A stretch of 64,000 nt of DNA from Diphasiastrum complanatum (taxonomy: Eukaryota; Streptophyta; Lycopodiopsida; Lycopodiales; Lycopodiaceae), in assembly GCA_029204225.1 (NCBI GenBank), contig CM055103.1, positions 6,134,852-6,198,851 on the forward strand, given 5' to 3'. The notes beneath the pieces are model-generated. The model worked only from the letters and a program-made list of their open reading frames with translations, made no database searches and was not told the origin of the DNA. The number at the start of each line of letters is the position of its first letter. Positions within the stretch are counted from its first letter, which is position 1. Position numbers and translations under genes: made by a program. Positions 32,552 through 43,005 of the stretch are shown piece after piece.

Positions 32552-33826
32552 ATGGATCAAATGGGCCAACCCGTACATATCACACCCCTGCATGCAGTTT
32601 GGAGAGCACCACGGATGGAGATACCAAAATACGACGGATCATCAGATCCTATCCGATTCCTCCAGATCTACGAGCAAGCTTGTGAAATCTACGGCGAACG
32701 GACACCTGTAGAGAAGCTGATGCTTTTCCCTATGTCCTTACTTGCAATGGCTCAGGATTGGTTTTTTAACTTGTCAGAGGAAGAGAAATCCACCTGGGAA
32801 GCGGTTAAAGCAGCTCTCATTACGCACTTTAAGCCAAGGAAGGTCTTGGAAGACTTGTTTCTCCTGTTGAGCAAAATAAAGATGGGAAAACGAGAAAGGG
32901 TCCGAGACTATATTGACCGGGTCAAACATCTACGATTCGAGTGCAGTGCAGCCCTGACTCCAGATCATGCAGTGATCATGTGGTTCCTAGACGGGTTACC
33001 ACAAAGCATCAGAAGAGAACTGAAACGACGGGAGCAGTACGCTACTCTGCAAGAAGCTATGGAAGATGCCATCAGAGAAGAGGATGAGGGATCTGACGAC
33101 AAATATCCTTCCACCCACACTCCTACTCCCTCGATCGCATCATCAGTCAAATGCATCCGCTCTATCCACAGAACTGTTGTTGGAGCAAATGACAAAACTA
33201 CACAAACAGCAGATGGAGCAACTTACGACATAGTTTGACCAGAAAGGAAGGCCTTACAGGGAACTATAGCAGTAAATCCACATCAATCGGAACCAACCCA
33301 GCTGCAGTATCCTCGACAAGAAAATGTATGGTGTTCAGTATGCACGCAAAACCATACAATGAATGAGTGTCCAGTCCTAAAGCAAAATCTAAGACTGACA
33401 CATAGATTCTGCCATCTTTGCAATGCAACATCGCACGATACGGCATTTTGTCCATTTAACCCCAGGGTTGTTCAACAGAAGAGAAGTCTTTATCAGACTT
33501 CTTATCCTTATCATCAAGGGGCACCTAATGTGGCACCAAGGTACGGCGCACCCAATCAACCACAATGCATGGCCTTACCTACTCCACCAGGGCCAGCCAA
33601 TCAACAAGTGGCCCATGTAAATCTGACAGCAGCGGAACAAGAAATGCAAATGCCACCTCAACCTGAGCAACAACAGTGGTACGGACCAGATGAACCATTT
33701 ATGGATCCTGCCATAAATGAATATGTTTCGGCCTATGCAGCTCAAACTCAACGTCCAGGTGGAAGAAATTACGGCTGCCACGGATGCGATGAGGGACACA
33801 GAATTGCAGAATGTCCCTACAAGTGA
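32552..33826 (+). pseudogene. Gyp-3 Gag with zinc knuckles (two in-frame TGA codons)
   Basis: One frame runs from the ATG at 32552 (MDQMGQPVH) through the retrotransposon gag domain (KYDGSSDPIRFLQIYEQACE, WFFNLSEEEKSTWEAVKAAL, LSKIKMGKRERVRDYIDRVK) to TGA at 33236-33238. It then continues in the same frame through three zinc knuckles: CSVCTQNHTMNEC, CHLCNATSHDTAFC and CHGCDEGHRIAEC. A second TGA stands at 33824-33826. A fourth knuckle, CRDCGYGHCFKNC, follows in frame at about 33845-33885. Both breaks are TGA, and no frameshift separates gag from protease. Simple decay is the default reading. Confidence 0.85.
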
Positions 33827-35677
33827 CAATATACAACCTCTTGCCGGGATTGCGGTTATGGACACTGTTTCAAGAATTGTCCATTTAAACCTGGAACCAA
33901 TGCACCTCTTAACCTCATTGCCATACATCAATTATCAGTTCCAGCAGGGATGCCTTTGAAAGGTCGACAAGACCACGCTCCTGTGTTAGTTGTTATGCGA
34001 GCACATAAGAGGAAGGAAGTGGCTCCCTCACCACCACCATCGGTCACTGACGACCAACCCTCAACTTCAGCGCCATATCCAAATGTGAGGGAAGAGAGAA
34101 GACAGTACCAGAAAATAAGACACTGGATACAAAAAGCACAAGAGGAGAAAAAAGAGCAAGAACGAAACATTCCCACAGGACCTCCAGTCGGCGTCGAACG
34201 AGAACTGCAAACAGGCTCACCACTGCGCACTGATCAAAATGATTGGTTGCACCAACATGAACCACCTTTTCACATGGTGGAGCCTAAGGAACCACGCACT
34301 GAAAGGCTCACACTTTTGCTATCAAGCCATGTTAGTTTACCACTCGGAGAACTACTGCGGATTGCACCACAAGCGAAAAGCCTTTTAGCTGAATGGGCCA
34401 AAGCGGATGAGGAGCCAGTAGTGCCTAAGCCCATATATTGTGCGGGGTATGATGAAACAAGTAACATCCTCCACATTAGAGCAGCATGGGAAAGTGAGGA
34501 ACACAACATCACTTTGTCAATCAAACACAAGAGATACGAGGATGAGGCGGTAGTGGTAGATGGAGGATCAGGTGTCAATCTGATCTCCACTACTTTGTAC
34601 GAAAAATGGGGACTACAAGGATTGAAGCTAGCCAGATTCGCCATCAAGCTAGCAGATCAATCCTGTGTGAAACCAAAAGCTGTAGTTGCTGATATTACCG
34701 TAAAGATATCAGGCATGCAGTATGTGATTACTTTTGTGGTCATGGATATACCTGAATCTCCATCTGCATACCGTGTTTTACTGGGAAGACCATGGTTGAG
34801 GGCTGCGCAAGTAGTATACAACTGGGGTATAGGGAAACTCACCTTCGAGAACAGAGAACAGGCTGTAAAGGTAGATCCAACCACATGGGCAGTGAAACCT
34901 ATTGCACCCAAAGCTGATGACGGATCATCCACGACAGATCATACGATTGATCGCCCAATTCTAGCCAAGGGAGGTCACTATCATTCAGAGACGGATGTCA
35001 TGAGATGGATGGATGCATTAGCAACTATTGACTGCCAGGCATGCCAATATGAAACAGATCCAAAATCGAGTACATCTTCACCCAAATGTTACACTATGGA
35101 CACACCAATTACATTTGGGGTGAATATGATAAACGTAGCATGGCTGTCAACGGAGCCGATTGAGAACCCAGTGGATGATGATCTAGTCCCTTGGCAATAT
35201 GCTCTAACTTATAATAAGGAGATTGAACTGACTGATGAAGAAGTCCTACACCACATGGACCCAGATCGTTACGGAACCAAGAAGGTACCAGCTCAACCAC
35301 CACAAAGGTCTGCTATGGCGAAAGTCTCAAGGATCGAACCACCCAAGGCACCTGCGAATAAGAAGAATCAATTGAAGCAATGCTACAACCAGGTGATCCG
35401 ATGGAGTGACCTACCTGAAGAGGCAATAGCTATAGTAGACGTTGATATTCACAACCATGAGGCGAATGTCACAGCAGTCCCGAAGAAAGACAACAAGGAT
35501 GAACCCACCAAAATTACAAAAAAGGGCAAAAAGAAGGTGTTGGATTCCTTGAAGTCAATCAAGCTGGACTCATATACAACGTCATCTTCTACACAGGTGA
35601 CAGAAAATAAAAAAAATGACCAGTCGGGCCAAGATCAATATGCTGAAAGAGGAATCTCGATGAGCTCCAGTTCATGA
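33827..35677 (+). CDS. Gyp-3 fourth zinc knuckle, linker and aspartic protease
   Basis: A 617-codon stretch open after the TGA at 33824; the first ATG is at 33950. It carries zinc knuckle four, a Lys/Glu-rich linker, and a retropepsin-like domain with active site VVVDGGSGVNLISTTLYEKW (about 34550-34610), then FVVMDIPESPSAYRVLLGRP and WLRAAQVVYNWG. A hydrophilic tail follows, ending at TGA 35675-35677. The active site reads DGGS rather than the usual DTGA/DSGA, a variant seen in plant gypsy elements. The tail is long and of unknown role. The RT N-terminus expected after it is missing. Confidence 0.8.
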   Translation, partial: QYTTSCRDCGYGHCFKNCPFKPGTNAPLNLIAIHQLSVPAGMPLKGRQDHAPVLVVMRAHKRKEVAPSPPPSVTDDQPSTSAPYPNVREERRQYQKIRHWIQKAQEEKKEQERNIPTGPPVGVERELQTGSPLRTDQNDWLHQHEPPFHMVEPKEPRTERLTLLLSSHVSLPLGELLRIAPQAKSLLAEWAKADEEPVVPKPIYCAGYDETSNILHIRAAWESEEHNITLSIKHKRYEDEAVVVDGGSGVNLISTTLYEKWGLQGLKLARFAIKLADQSCVKPKAVVADITVKISGMQYVITFVVMDIPESPSAYRVLLGRPWLRAAQVVYNWGIGKLTFENREQAVKVDPTTWAVKPIAPKADDGSSTTDHTIDRPILAKGGHYHSETDVMRWMDALATIDCQACQYETDPKSSTSSPKCYTMDTPITFGVNMINVAWLSTEPIENPVDDDLVPWQYALTYNKEIELTDEEVLHHMDPDRYGTKKVPAQPPQRSAMAKVSRIEPPKAPANKKNQLKQCYNQVIRWSDLPEEAIAIVDVDIHNHEANVTAVPKKDNKDEPTKITKKGKKKVLDSLKSIKLDSYTTSSSTQVTENKKNDQSGQDQYAERGISMSSSS

Positions 35678-35734
35678 GATGCCTGATACTTTCAAGAATT
35701 ATACATTAGACGACGTGATAATCATGATGTCGCA

Positions 35735-36769
35735 AGCCCACTTTTACCATTTACGGAAAGTGTCCTCGATAGAGTAGTTGGCGACGAAGCCTACAGTTTT
35801 CTGGACGGCTTCAGCGGCTACAACCAGGTGAAAATAGCCCCCTAGGACCAACACAAGACAGCATTCGCCACAAAATGAGAAACTTATGCCTATAAAGTGA
35901 TGCCAATCGGACTTTGCAATGCCCCAAGCACTTTCCAGCGAGTCATGCAGGCAGCATTCAAAGATTATTTGCAAAAAATTTTGAAAATTTTCTTAGACAA
36001 TCTGTGCGTGCATGGACTAGATTCAGAACACTTATCCAATTTGGAGAAGGTGTTACAAAAATGTCGCGAATACCAGATCTCCCTGAATCCAAAAAAATGT
36101 CAGTTTTGGGTGACACATGGCTTGACACTCGGCCATATAGTGTCAAGACACGGGATCGCCACAGATCTATCAAAGATCAGGATCATTCTTGATCTACCGC
36201 CACCGGGGACGATCCGCGAGGTCTACATTTTCATGGGTCATGCTAACTATTATAGGATCTTCATTCTTGATTTTGCGGAGTTAGCCAGACCAATTTACAA
36301 GCTCACAACGGATCCACATTGGAATGAGGAAGCTCTAAAGGCTTTCTAGAAGATTAAGGATGCATTGGTCTCAGCACCAATCTTACGACCACCCAATTGG
36401 TCCATTGAGTTCCACATGCATACGGACGCATCGAAGTATGTAGTTGGAGCAGTCTTAATCCAGCCAGGTGAACACAAAAAGGATTTTCCAATCCGATTTG
36501 CGAACCGACAGCTCAGTGCTACTGAAATGAATTATTCAACCATAGAGCGGGAAGCACTGGAAATGATCTATGTGGTTAAGAAGTTTCGACACTATTTGAT
36601 GGCCACACATTTTGCTTTTTATATAGACCATCAACCCTTGCTATATCTCGTTAATAAAACTTGCAACACTGGGAGAATCACCAGATGGCTCCTTTTGTTG
36701 TTGGAATTTGATTTTCGGATAGTAGTTCGCAAGGGAAAACAACACTACATGGCAGATCATGTGTCATGA
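35735..36769 (+). pseudogene. Gyp-3 reverse transcriptase (partial) and RNase H
   Basis: Homology enters abruptly at PLLPFTESVLDRVVGDEAYS and FLDGFSGYNQVKIAP; about 150 residues of the RT fingers and palm are absent. After stops at about 35843 and 35877 the frame 35897-36349 holds VMPIGLCNAPSTFQRVMQAA and the catalytic box as FLDNLCVHG, so the second aspartate is asparagine. The thumb and connection (PKKCQFWVTHGLTLGHIVS) follow, and after a stop at 36347 RNase H: FHMHTDASKYVVGAVLIQ, NYSTIEREALEMIYVVKKFR, FYIDHQPLLYL and RWLLLLLEFDFRIVV. It cannot be an active polymerase in this copy. Confidence 0.88.
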
Positions 36770-38100
36770 ATCAAGGGAAAGGAGATTACAACCCAACTCG
36801 ACGATGAGCTGGCAGATGCTGCCTTATTTTACGTGGGTACAGTACCAGAATGGGCTGCCAACATTGTTGAATATCTAATGCGAGGCCAACAAGACAAATC
36901 ACTACCAAAGGCGTAACAATGAAAATTGATCTTGAAGGCTAGACCTTATCAGCTGATTGCCGGCCAGTTGTACCGAAGAGGTCCAGATGGAATTCTTCGG
37001 CGATGTATTCTTCCTCATGAGACCACACAGATTATTTCGCTTTCACATGAAGTCATGGGTGGAGGTCATTTTACATTTGACATTACAGTTCGCAAGATCC
37101 TGCAATCAGGATCTTGGTGGCCAACGATTCATAAAGACACGGAGGAATACTTGAAAAAGTGCGATGTGTGTCAAAGGGCGAGGAGACCAACGAGATTGAA
37201 CTATGATCTACTGCACCTAGTCTTGGCCCAAGCACCATTCGAAAAATGGGGTTGGATTATATTGGTCCAATTCACCCTGCAGCAAGGAGTTCCCAGGCTC
37301 GATACATAATCGTAGCCACAGACTACCTCACCAAATGGGTCAAAGCCAAGGCAGTAAGAGTAGCTGATGCCAGGACCACTGCCAAGTTCCTTTATGAAAA
37401 TATCATTGTGCACTTCGGATGCTCGGTGGAACTAGTCAGTGATCGCGAAAGCCATTTCATCAACGAGACCATCAAGGTCCTATTGGAGAAATTCTTCGTG
37501 ATCCATAGAACCAGTACGTCTTATTATCCTCGTGGTAATGGGAAAGCAGAATCATCCAATAAGATCCTGTGTAGTGTGCTCATGAAAACAGTTGAAGCTA
37601 GCAGATCAGATTGGGAACACAAGTTGCATGCTGCACTGTGGGCATTCAGGACAGCATATAAAAGGAGCACTGATCAAACACCCTTCCAATTGGTATATGG
37701 TCAGGATGCTATGATGCTAGTAGAGTTTTTAGTTCCTTCATTAAGGATTGCCACCGCGCAATGTCTTAATGAGTCCAAATCTCTACAGCTACGTCATGAA
37801 GCTCTGCATAAACTCTGTGAAACACGCTTACTAGTTGTGCGTGCACTGGCAGCTGAAAAGGAAAGACGCAAAGCTTGGCATGATCGCAGATTACAAAAGA
37901 AGGATCTTCGTTCAGGAGATCTGGTCCTGATGTATAAAACCAAGGCGATCAAGGGGAAGTTAAAATTCACGGGCGAAGGTCCTTATAGGATCAAGAAAAT
38001 TCTTAATCATGGGGCCGTGAACTTAGAACAGCTTGATGAGACGCCATTCAACACACCCATCAACTGTATCCGGTTGCACAAGTACTGGCCACCACAGTAA
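36770..38100 (+). pseudogene. Gyp-3 integrase
   Basis: The zinc-binding HHCC region (GGGHFTFDITVRKIL to CDVCQRARRP, 37050-37185) is in one frame. After a one-base shift near 37250 the core is open in 37246-38100: DYIGPIHPAARSSQARYIIV, first Asp in ATDYLTKWVKAKAVR, second in ELVSDRESHF, Glu in YPRGNGKAESSNK. A C-terminal DNA-binding region follows (SGDLVLMYKTKAIKGKLKF with GPYRIKKI), ending RLHKYWPPQ and TAA. There is no chromodomain, which separates this family from Gyp-1. 36770-36925 is a damaged connector. Confidence 0.88.
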
Positions 38101-38930
38101 GACAGATCCAAATTGGGGGTGGCACATTACAAAAAGCCAATCCCCTCAACCATCACCGCTAGATCTAAGGAGATCAAGCCAAATCAAGCTAAATCCATCA
38201 AGATTCAGCTAGATCTGGCAAGATCGGGGAAATCCATCAGAATCCAAGGAGGATCCAGATCCTAATAGGGTCAAAAAGGAAGCAGATCATTAGATTGACT
38301 GATGGATCTACTACCAAGAAACCATCAGAACTTCCAAAGCACTACCGACAGTCAGATCAAGCCTGGATGAAGCTGCTTACCAGTTTACAAAAGTTAAAAA
38401 TCAGAAAGTCTCGAGATCTCGTCAAAAACACTCTAAAAGAGCACTTTTTCATGATTTTTTGAGATCCCCTGGGAGATAGCTCTTGAAAATTGGACAGTCA
38501 CCAAATATGACCTAGATGCATCTATGAAAATCTCTGCGAGAGTTCCTGATGGAGGAATCATTATTTTTTAGTGTATGCGAGAGTTTCCAGAAGCAAAATT
38601 TTTAGAACCCTCGCAGAGCATCAAGATCAACTTACCAACTCTCGCAAGGTGCCTAAATGAAATTACAGCAGTGAAATTAGCCTGCCTACATGGTCTGATC
38701 TTGAAAATCCAATCACAAGAACAAGTTGTGCGAGAGATCACTTCCTGCGAGAGTTTAACCCTCGCAGACAGCCTGAACCCTCGCAGAACCTTCGCATAAC
38801 AGTCAAATCACCTTCTGAACTCTCGCAGACTTTCCTGAGGTCTTAGAATTTTGTGAAGAAGGTGCCTGTCAAAATTTGGGTGGAACTGAACAAGGGAAAG
38901 TGAATTTCACGTAATACGCACTCTAAATTC
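38101..38930 (+). repeat. Gyp-3 region between integrase and third ORF, motif repeated
   Basis: Non-coding. The same GCGAGAGTT / AACTCTCGC 9-mer as in the leader recurs exactly at 38536, 38577 and 38747 (forward) and 38637 and 38818 (reverse), with near matches such as AACCCTCGCAGA. It ends at a TATA box. Confidence 0.8.
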
Positions 38931-39187
38931 CACTATATAAGGGCTGAATTTGAGTCATTTGTCACCTTTGCTAGTGAAGCTCTGCCGAAATTTCCACTGA
39001 AAATACCAAGTTTTTTGTTTTCAACCAAACTTCCTACCAGCTGTCATCTGCTCATATTAAACACCAATCTGTGCTCTGAATCCAACACTCACTATTCTCA
39101 GTTTTCTACTGTTTCCACATCTTTTTCCATTTTTCACCGTTTTTTCTACTTTTTTGACTTTTTCGACCACTAATCATCATTGCTAAC
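38931..39187 (+). promoter_or_regulatory. Candidate internal promoter and leader of the third ORF
   Basis: CACTATATAAGGGC (TATA at 38933-38940) lies 248 bases before the ATG at 39188, followed by a pyrimidine- and A-rich leader without upstream ATG in good context. The placement suits a start near 38965-38970. Inference from sequence only. Confidence 0.5.
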
Positions 39188-40099
39188 ATGGCCTCCTCAT
39201 CCTTTGAAGACTCTGGTGCCAAAAAGGTGATCCAGCATGACATCCCCAAGGCCACGCAGATTTGGCCTCTACCCTCTGGCACTCTGATCCAACCATGGCT
39301 GCAGACAGCCGACCCCCTCCTTGAAGCAATGGGTTTTTACTCGGCGCTCTTCCATTATGAGATTAACATGGGCCTCGGCCTTCACGCTTACGCCACCTGG
39401 GACGAGGACAAGGCTCGTTTCCACTTCCTATACCAAGGTACCATGTACAAGGTCAGGATTAACGCCGACTCGATGATCACCGTTGGCATTATGTCCGATG
39501 ATCGTCAACCCATCTCCCATTGCCACGCCAAAGCCCTTATCAAAACATTCATCATCCAAACCACACCAAAAATTCCCATCCAGACTAACAATGGTTACCT
39601 GATAGAAGCTATCACGAAACCCGTCATTCAGGTAGCTGCACATCTGTTGAATAACTTTCCGGTTATTTCAACATTTCGCAAGGACAGAATCCAGTCTACG
39701 CTGCTAAGTCAGATAGTGGAATCCTTTTTGGGATTCCTAACCCTTCCGTTGTGCCATACGACTGGCATAGCTTCCTTATTCGAAAACTAACAAACTCCAT
39801 CAAACCCAACAACTGTGAGCAAATCGCAGCAGGCCCCCTGTTGTGTAACTTTGCCTGTGCACTTCTCGAGGCGAAAGTGCACGATTTCCAACGCTCATCC
39901 CTCCTCTCTACCCTAGTGCCACATACTAACCTTTACCCACCATCTCAAGCATCTACCTCCTCCCAACCTGCAGTCATTAACACAACGGCCAGCAAACGAA
40001 TGTGTGGCGCTGCCTCTACATCCACATCTCCACCTATTACCCGAAGACGTGTCTCCACTGCAGCACTAACCACTCCATCAACCATCGACACTTCTTCTA
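39188..40099 (+). pseudogene. Gyp-3 third ORF, N-terminal and middle part (unknown product)
   Basis: Starts MASSSFEDSGAKKVIQHDIP in a good context (CTAACATGG). The first frame is good to about 39680. A one-base shift between about 39660 and 39690 moves the sense frame to one that reads VYAAKSDSGILFGIPN, PYDWHSFLIRKLTNSIK and CNFACALLEAKVHDFQ, then a Ser/Thr/Pro-rich region. LTR-E interrupts it at 40100. Features: GFYSALFHYEINMGLGLHAY and FHFLYQGTMYKVRINADS, no obvious membrane span or signal. Spacing vaguely resembles the plant transposon protein domain in Athila-type ORFs, which I cannot confirm. An env-like role is possible by position only. Confidence 0.6.
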
Positions 40100-40938
40100 T
40101 GTGAAAGTATAGCAAAATGGACCAAGAATAGATCTAAATCAGATCCACAAGTGTGATTGGATGTTAGATTAGATCAACCTATCAAACTACACAAGATTAG
40201 ATAGCATTTAGATCAAATCTAGATGAATAAATCTAATAAGAACAATCATTATTGATCAAAACTTGTACTTGCTAGTTTCACACGTGTGAAGACCTGTCAG
40301 AGTATGGACAATAGGCTGAGAATAAAGTATACTAAGTTAGAACCCAATCAATGCATAAAAACACAAGACAAGTAGAGAGAAAACACTAGAATTGCTCCAA
40401 AACCAAGATTTAGCTTCCATGTCAATTATGGCCAAATGAGCCACCATATATACACAAGAGCTGATGCTTACTCAGCTGATTTGGCACGTGTGAGAGTTCC
40501 TACTCATCAAATGATCCACCAATAATCACACATGGACCAAGTTTCCTAACTTATAGCCACCTCCCTTGATTTTAGGCAACTTTCCTAATTTATAGGGACT
40601 TGCACAATTATCTACTACAAGTTGGATCTCACCTACTACTGATGTTTTCACACATGTGAGCAGTCCTTGGCACGTGTGAGATCACTCCTATCCATGTGAA
40701 ATAGCTTTTCCTACCATTAAAATGATGCCAAGTGGCATATAGCTAGAAAACTAGATTTTGGCCATTTTAGCCACTAGATCTCAAATGAAATGGTATGTAC
40801 AACCTATATGACTCATCTAAATGATAAATGCATTTATTTCACACGTGGAAACAGGCTCCACACATGTCTTATGATGATATGTACTACTCATAATGGTATT
40901 CAAAGATATGATCAAGTTAGCTTTTGCCAATTTTAACA
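40100..40938 (-). repeat. LTR-E 3' LTR (left copy)
   Basis: 839 bases. Rich in CACGTG and CACATG words; the 14-base perfect palindrome TTCACACGTGTGAA is at 40277-40290. Confidence 0.85.
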
Positions 40939-41167
40939 CTCCTCCTCAAAATCAACTTGATAAAAACATGATGATATTGAGATTGACTCCATGGGCTGAA
41001 TTGGTCTTCAAATATGGATCCTTGCTGGTTCAAAGGTGTGAAGATCAGCCAATGAGCTTGATGTCAATCCGAAATCACCATATCCATGATAATGCTTCTT
41101 TGATGTTGACTTTTTTGATGAACTTGAGAGCTTTGCACCATCCTAGCACCTCTTTCATTGATTTGTT

Positions 41168-41868
41168 TCATCCTTGAAGCATATGGTTGATCCAAAAGCT
41201 CCTCCTCCTTGAAAATAGCTGCAACTCCATGAGAAAATAAAGAGTCCTTCTTGACTCATGAGGATAACAAAGATCCAACATCATGTTACCAAGATCTCGA
41301 GGATTAGGCTCATCAACATTGGCAAGACTATGCATGCTATAATAACAAAGAATTTGTATCATATCTTCATGCTTGGTTACCATGCTAATCTCATATCTAA
41401 TGAGGCTAGATACTTCAATACGAAGATAAGTTTCCTTAGAGGATGATTCACTTTCTCTCATAAAGATTTTACAATTTGCCTCAATACGTGAAAAAAGACA
41501 AATTTTCACACTATGAGTGGACAACTCACTCATGCTCTTGCAAGACTCAAGAGCATACATTTGATGAAATAACCTTTTGCTTCTAATTGATCTAAAATCA
41601 ATTTCATATCATTAAGAACATCAATTATGTTCTCAAGAGAGACACCACACTCAACTAGTATTGCTTTAATCCAATTTTGAAATGCAAAAGTCTCACTAAA
41701 GCAAATTGATTCACCAAATGACATAAGAGAAGCAACCATGAGATGTATACTGCTTGAAATGTGCTCCTCTTTCCCCTGAAATGTGAGCCATATGAGCTCA
41801 ACCATGTCTCTTGATATTCTTCTTGGAATCATAACTTGAGAAGGACTCTCCTCCTCAATCCTTGGCAC
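41168..41868 (-). pseudogene. LTR-E internal reading frames, unknown product
   Basis: Two overlapping minus-strand frames (41868-41530, 112 codons; 41560-41168, 130 codons) look like one protein with a single shift near 41545. The N-terminal part (DLEEPSRGSSVPRIEEESPS and VMIPRRISRD) resembles the integrase-RT linker of Cop-4, so the element probably derives from a copia relative. The rest (NWIKAILVECGVSLENIIDV, YALESCKSMSELSTHSVKI, YLRIEVSSLIRYEISMVTK) is helical-looking and unlike copia enzymes; it may be captured host coding sequence. I do not recognise it. Confidence 0.45.
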
Positions 41869-42045
41869 ACTTGAACCTCGAGATGGCTCCTCAAGATCAA
41901 CTTCTTGGTGCTCCTCCTTGATGGAAATCCGAGACCTTCATGTCTCAAAATGATCACAACAAACATGATCATATAATGTGTACTTCCTATGATCATCAAC
42001 ATTACTTATGCTAGAAACATAAGTCCAAAAATCACCACAACTCTA

Positions 42046-42781
42046 GCATTTAGATCAAATCTAGATGAATAAATCTAACAAGAACAATCATTATTGATCA
42101 AAACTTGTACTTGCTGGTTTCACACGTGTGAAAACATGTCAGATTATGGACATTAGGCTGAGAATAAAGTATACTAAGCTTAGAACCCAATCAATGCATA
42201 AAAACACAAGACAAATAGAGAGAAAACACTAGAATTGCTCCAAAACCAAGATTTAGCTTCCATTTCAATTATGGCCAAATGAGCCACCATATATACACAA
42301 GAGTTGATGCTTAATCAGCTGATTTGGCACGTGTGATAGTGCCTACTCATCAAAGGATCCACCAATAATCACACATGGACCAAGTTTCCTAACTTATAGC
42401 CACCTCCCTTGATTTTAGGCAATTTTCCTAATTTATAAGGACTTGCACAAATATCTACTACAAGCTGGATATCACCTACTACTGATGTTTTCGCACATGT
42501 GAGTAGTCCTTGGCACGTGTGAGATCACTCCTATCCATGTGAAATAGTTTTCCTACCAATAAAATGATGCCAAGTGGCATATAGCTAGAAAACTAGATTT
42601 TGGCCATTTTAGCCACTAGATCTCAAATGAAATGGTATGTACAACCTATATGACTCATCTAAATGATAAATGCATTCATTTCACACATGGAAACAGGCTC
42701 CACACATGTCTTATGATGATATGTACTACTCATAATGGTATTCACAAGATATGATCAAGTTAGCTTTTGCCAATTTTAACA
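42046..42781 (-). repeat. LTR-E 5' LTR (right copy, inner end truncated)
   Basis: Matches 40203-40938. It carries the 16-base perfect palindrome TTTCACACGTGTGAAA at 42118-42133. Its inner edge starts mid-LTR at TAGCATTTAGATC. Confidence 0.85.
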
Positions 42782-43005
42782 TTCTGTGCAACCCCCCACT
42801 CCAATTTCTATTGTCGCTACCTCTCTTCGTATTCCATCCACATATGTTTCTGTCTCCATCCTCGTTTCTTCTGTTGATACCACTCCTACTTCTCTTCTAG
42901 TGTCCGCTGCTCCATAAATCACCATCGCATCCTCCATTACTCCTGCCACCACCGTTGCTCCTCTCACACTTTCTGCTCCATCCTCACCTTCTTCCATACT
43001 CCACT
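42782..43005 (+). pseudogene. Gyp-3 third ORF, C-terminal Ser/Thr/Pro-rich tail
   Basis: When the LTR-E insertion and one target copy are disregarded, the frame of 40099 continues at 42786 without a shift. It reads VQPPTPISIVATSLRIPSTY onward, with one TAA at 42915-42917, and stays open to the LTR end. The tail is dominated by Ser, Thr, Pro, Val and Ala, a composition seen in linkers and O-glycosylated stalks. Confidence 0.6.

Larger units (their letters stand above)
40100..42781 (-). mobile_element. LTR-E: short non-autonomous LTR element inside the Gyp-3 third ORF
   Basis: Two direct repeats (40100-40938 and about 42046-42781) flank 1.1 kb. On the minus strand each LTR starts TGTTAAAATTGGCAAAAGC. 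A polypurine tract TTTTGAGGAGGAG stands directly before the left copy (40939-40951), so the left copy is the 3' LTR. The target duplication is TTCTA (40095-40099) and TTCTG (42782-42786), one mismatch. The right LTR lacks about 107 bases at its inner end together with the primer site. The LTRs are very similar by eye over 735 bases. The interior lacks gag and pol enzymes. Confidence 0.85.

Noticed and set aside
41168-41868. Possible match of the LTR-E frames to a known plant protein family (DUF241-like)
   Set aside because: Only a vague helical resemblance; I could not support a family name from sequence.
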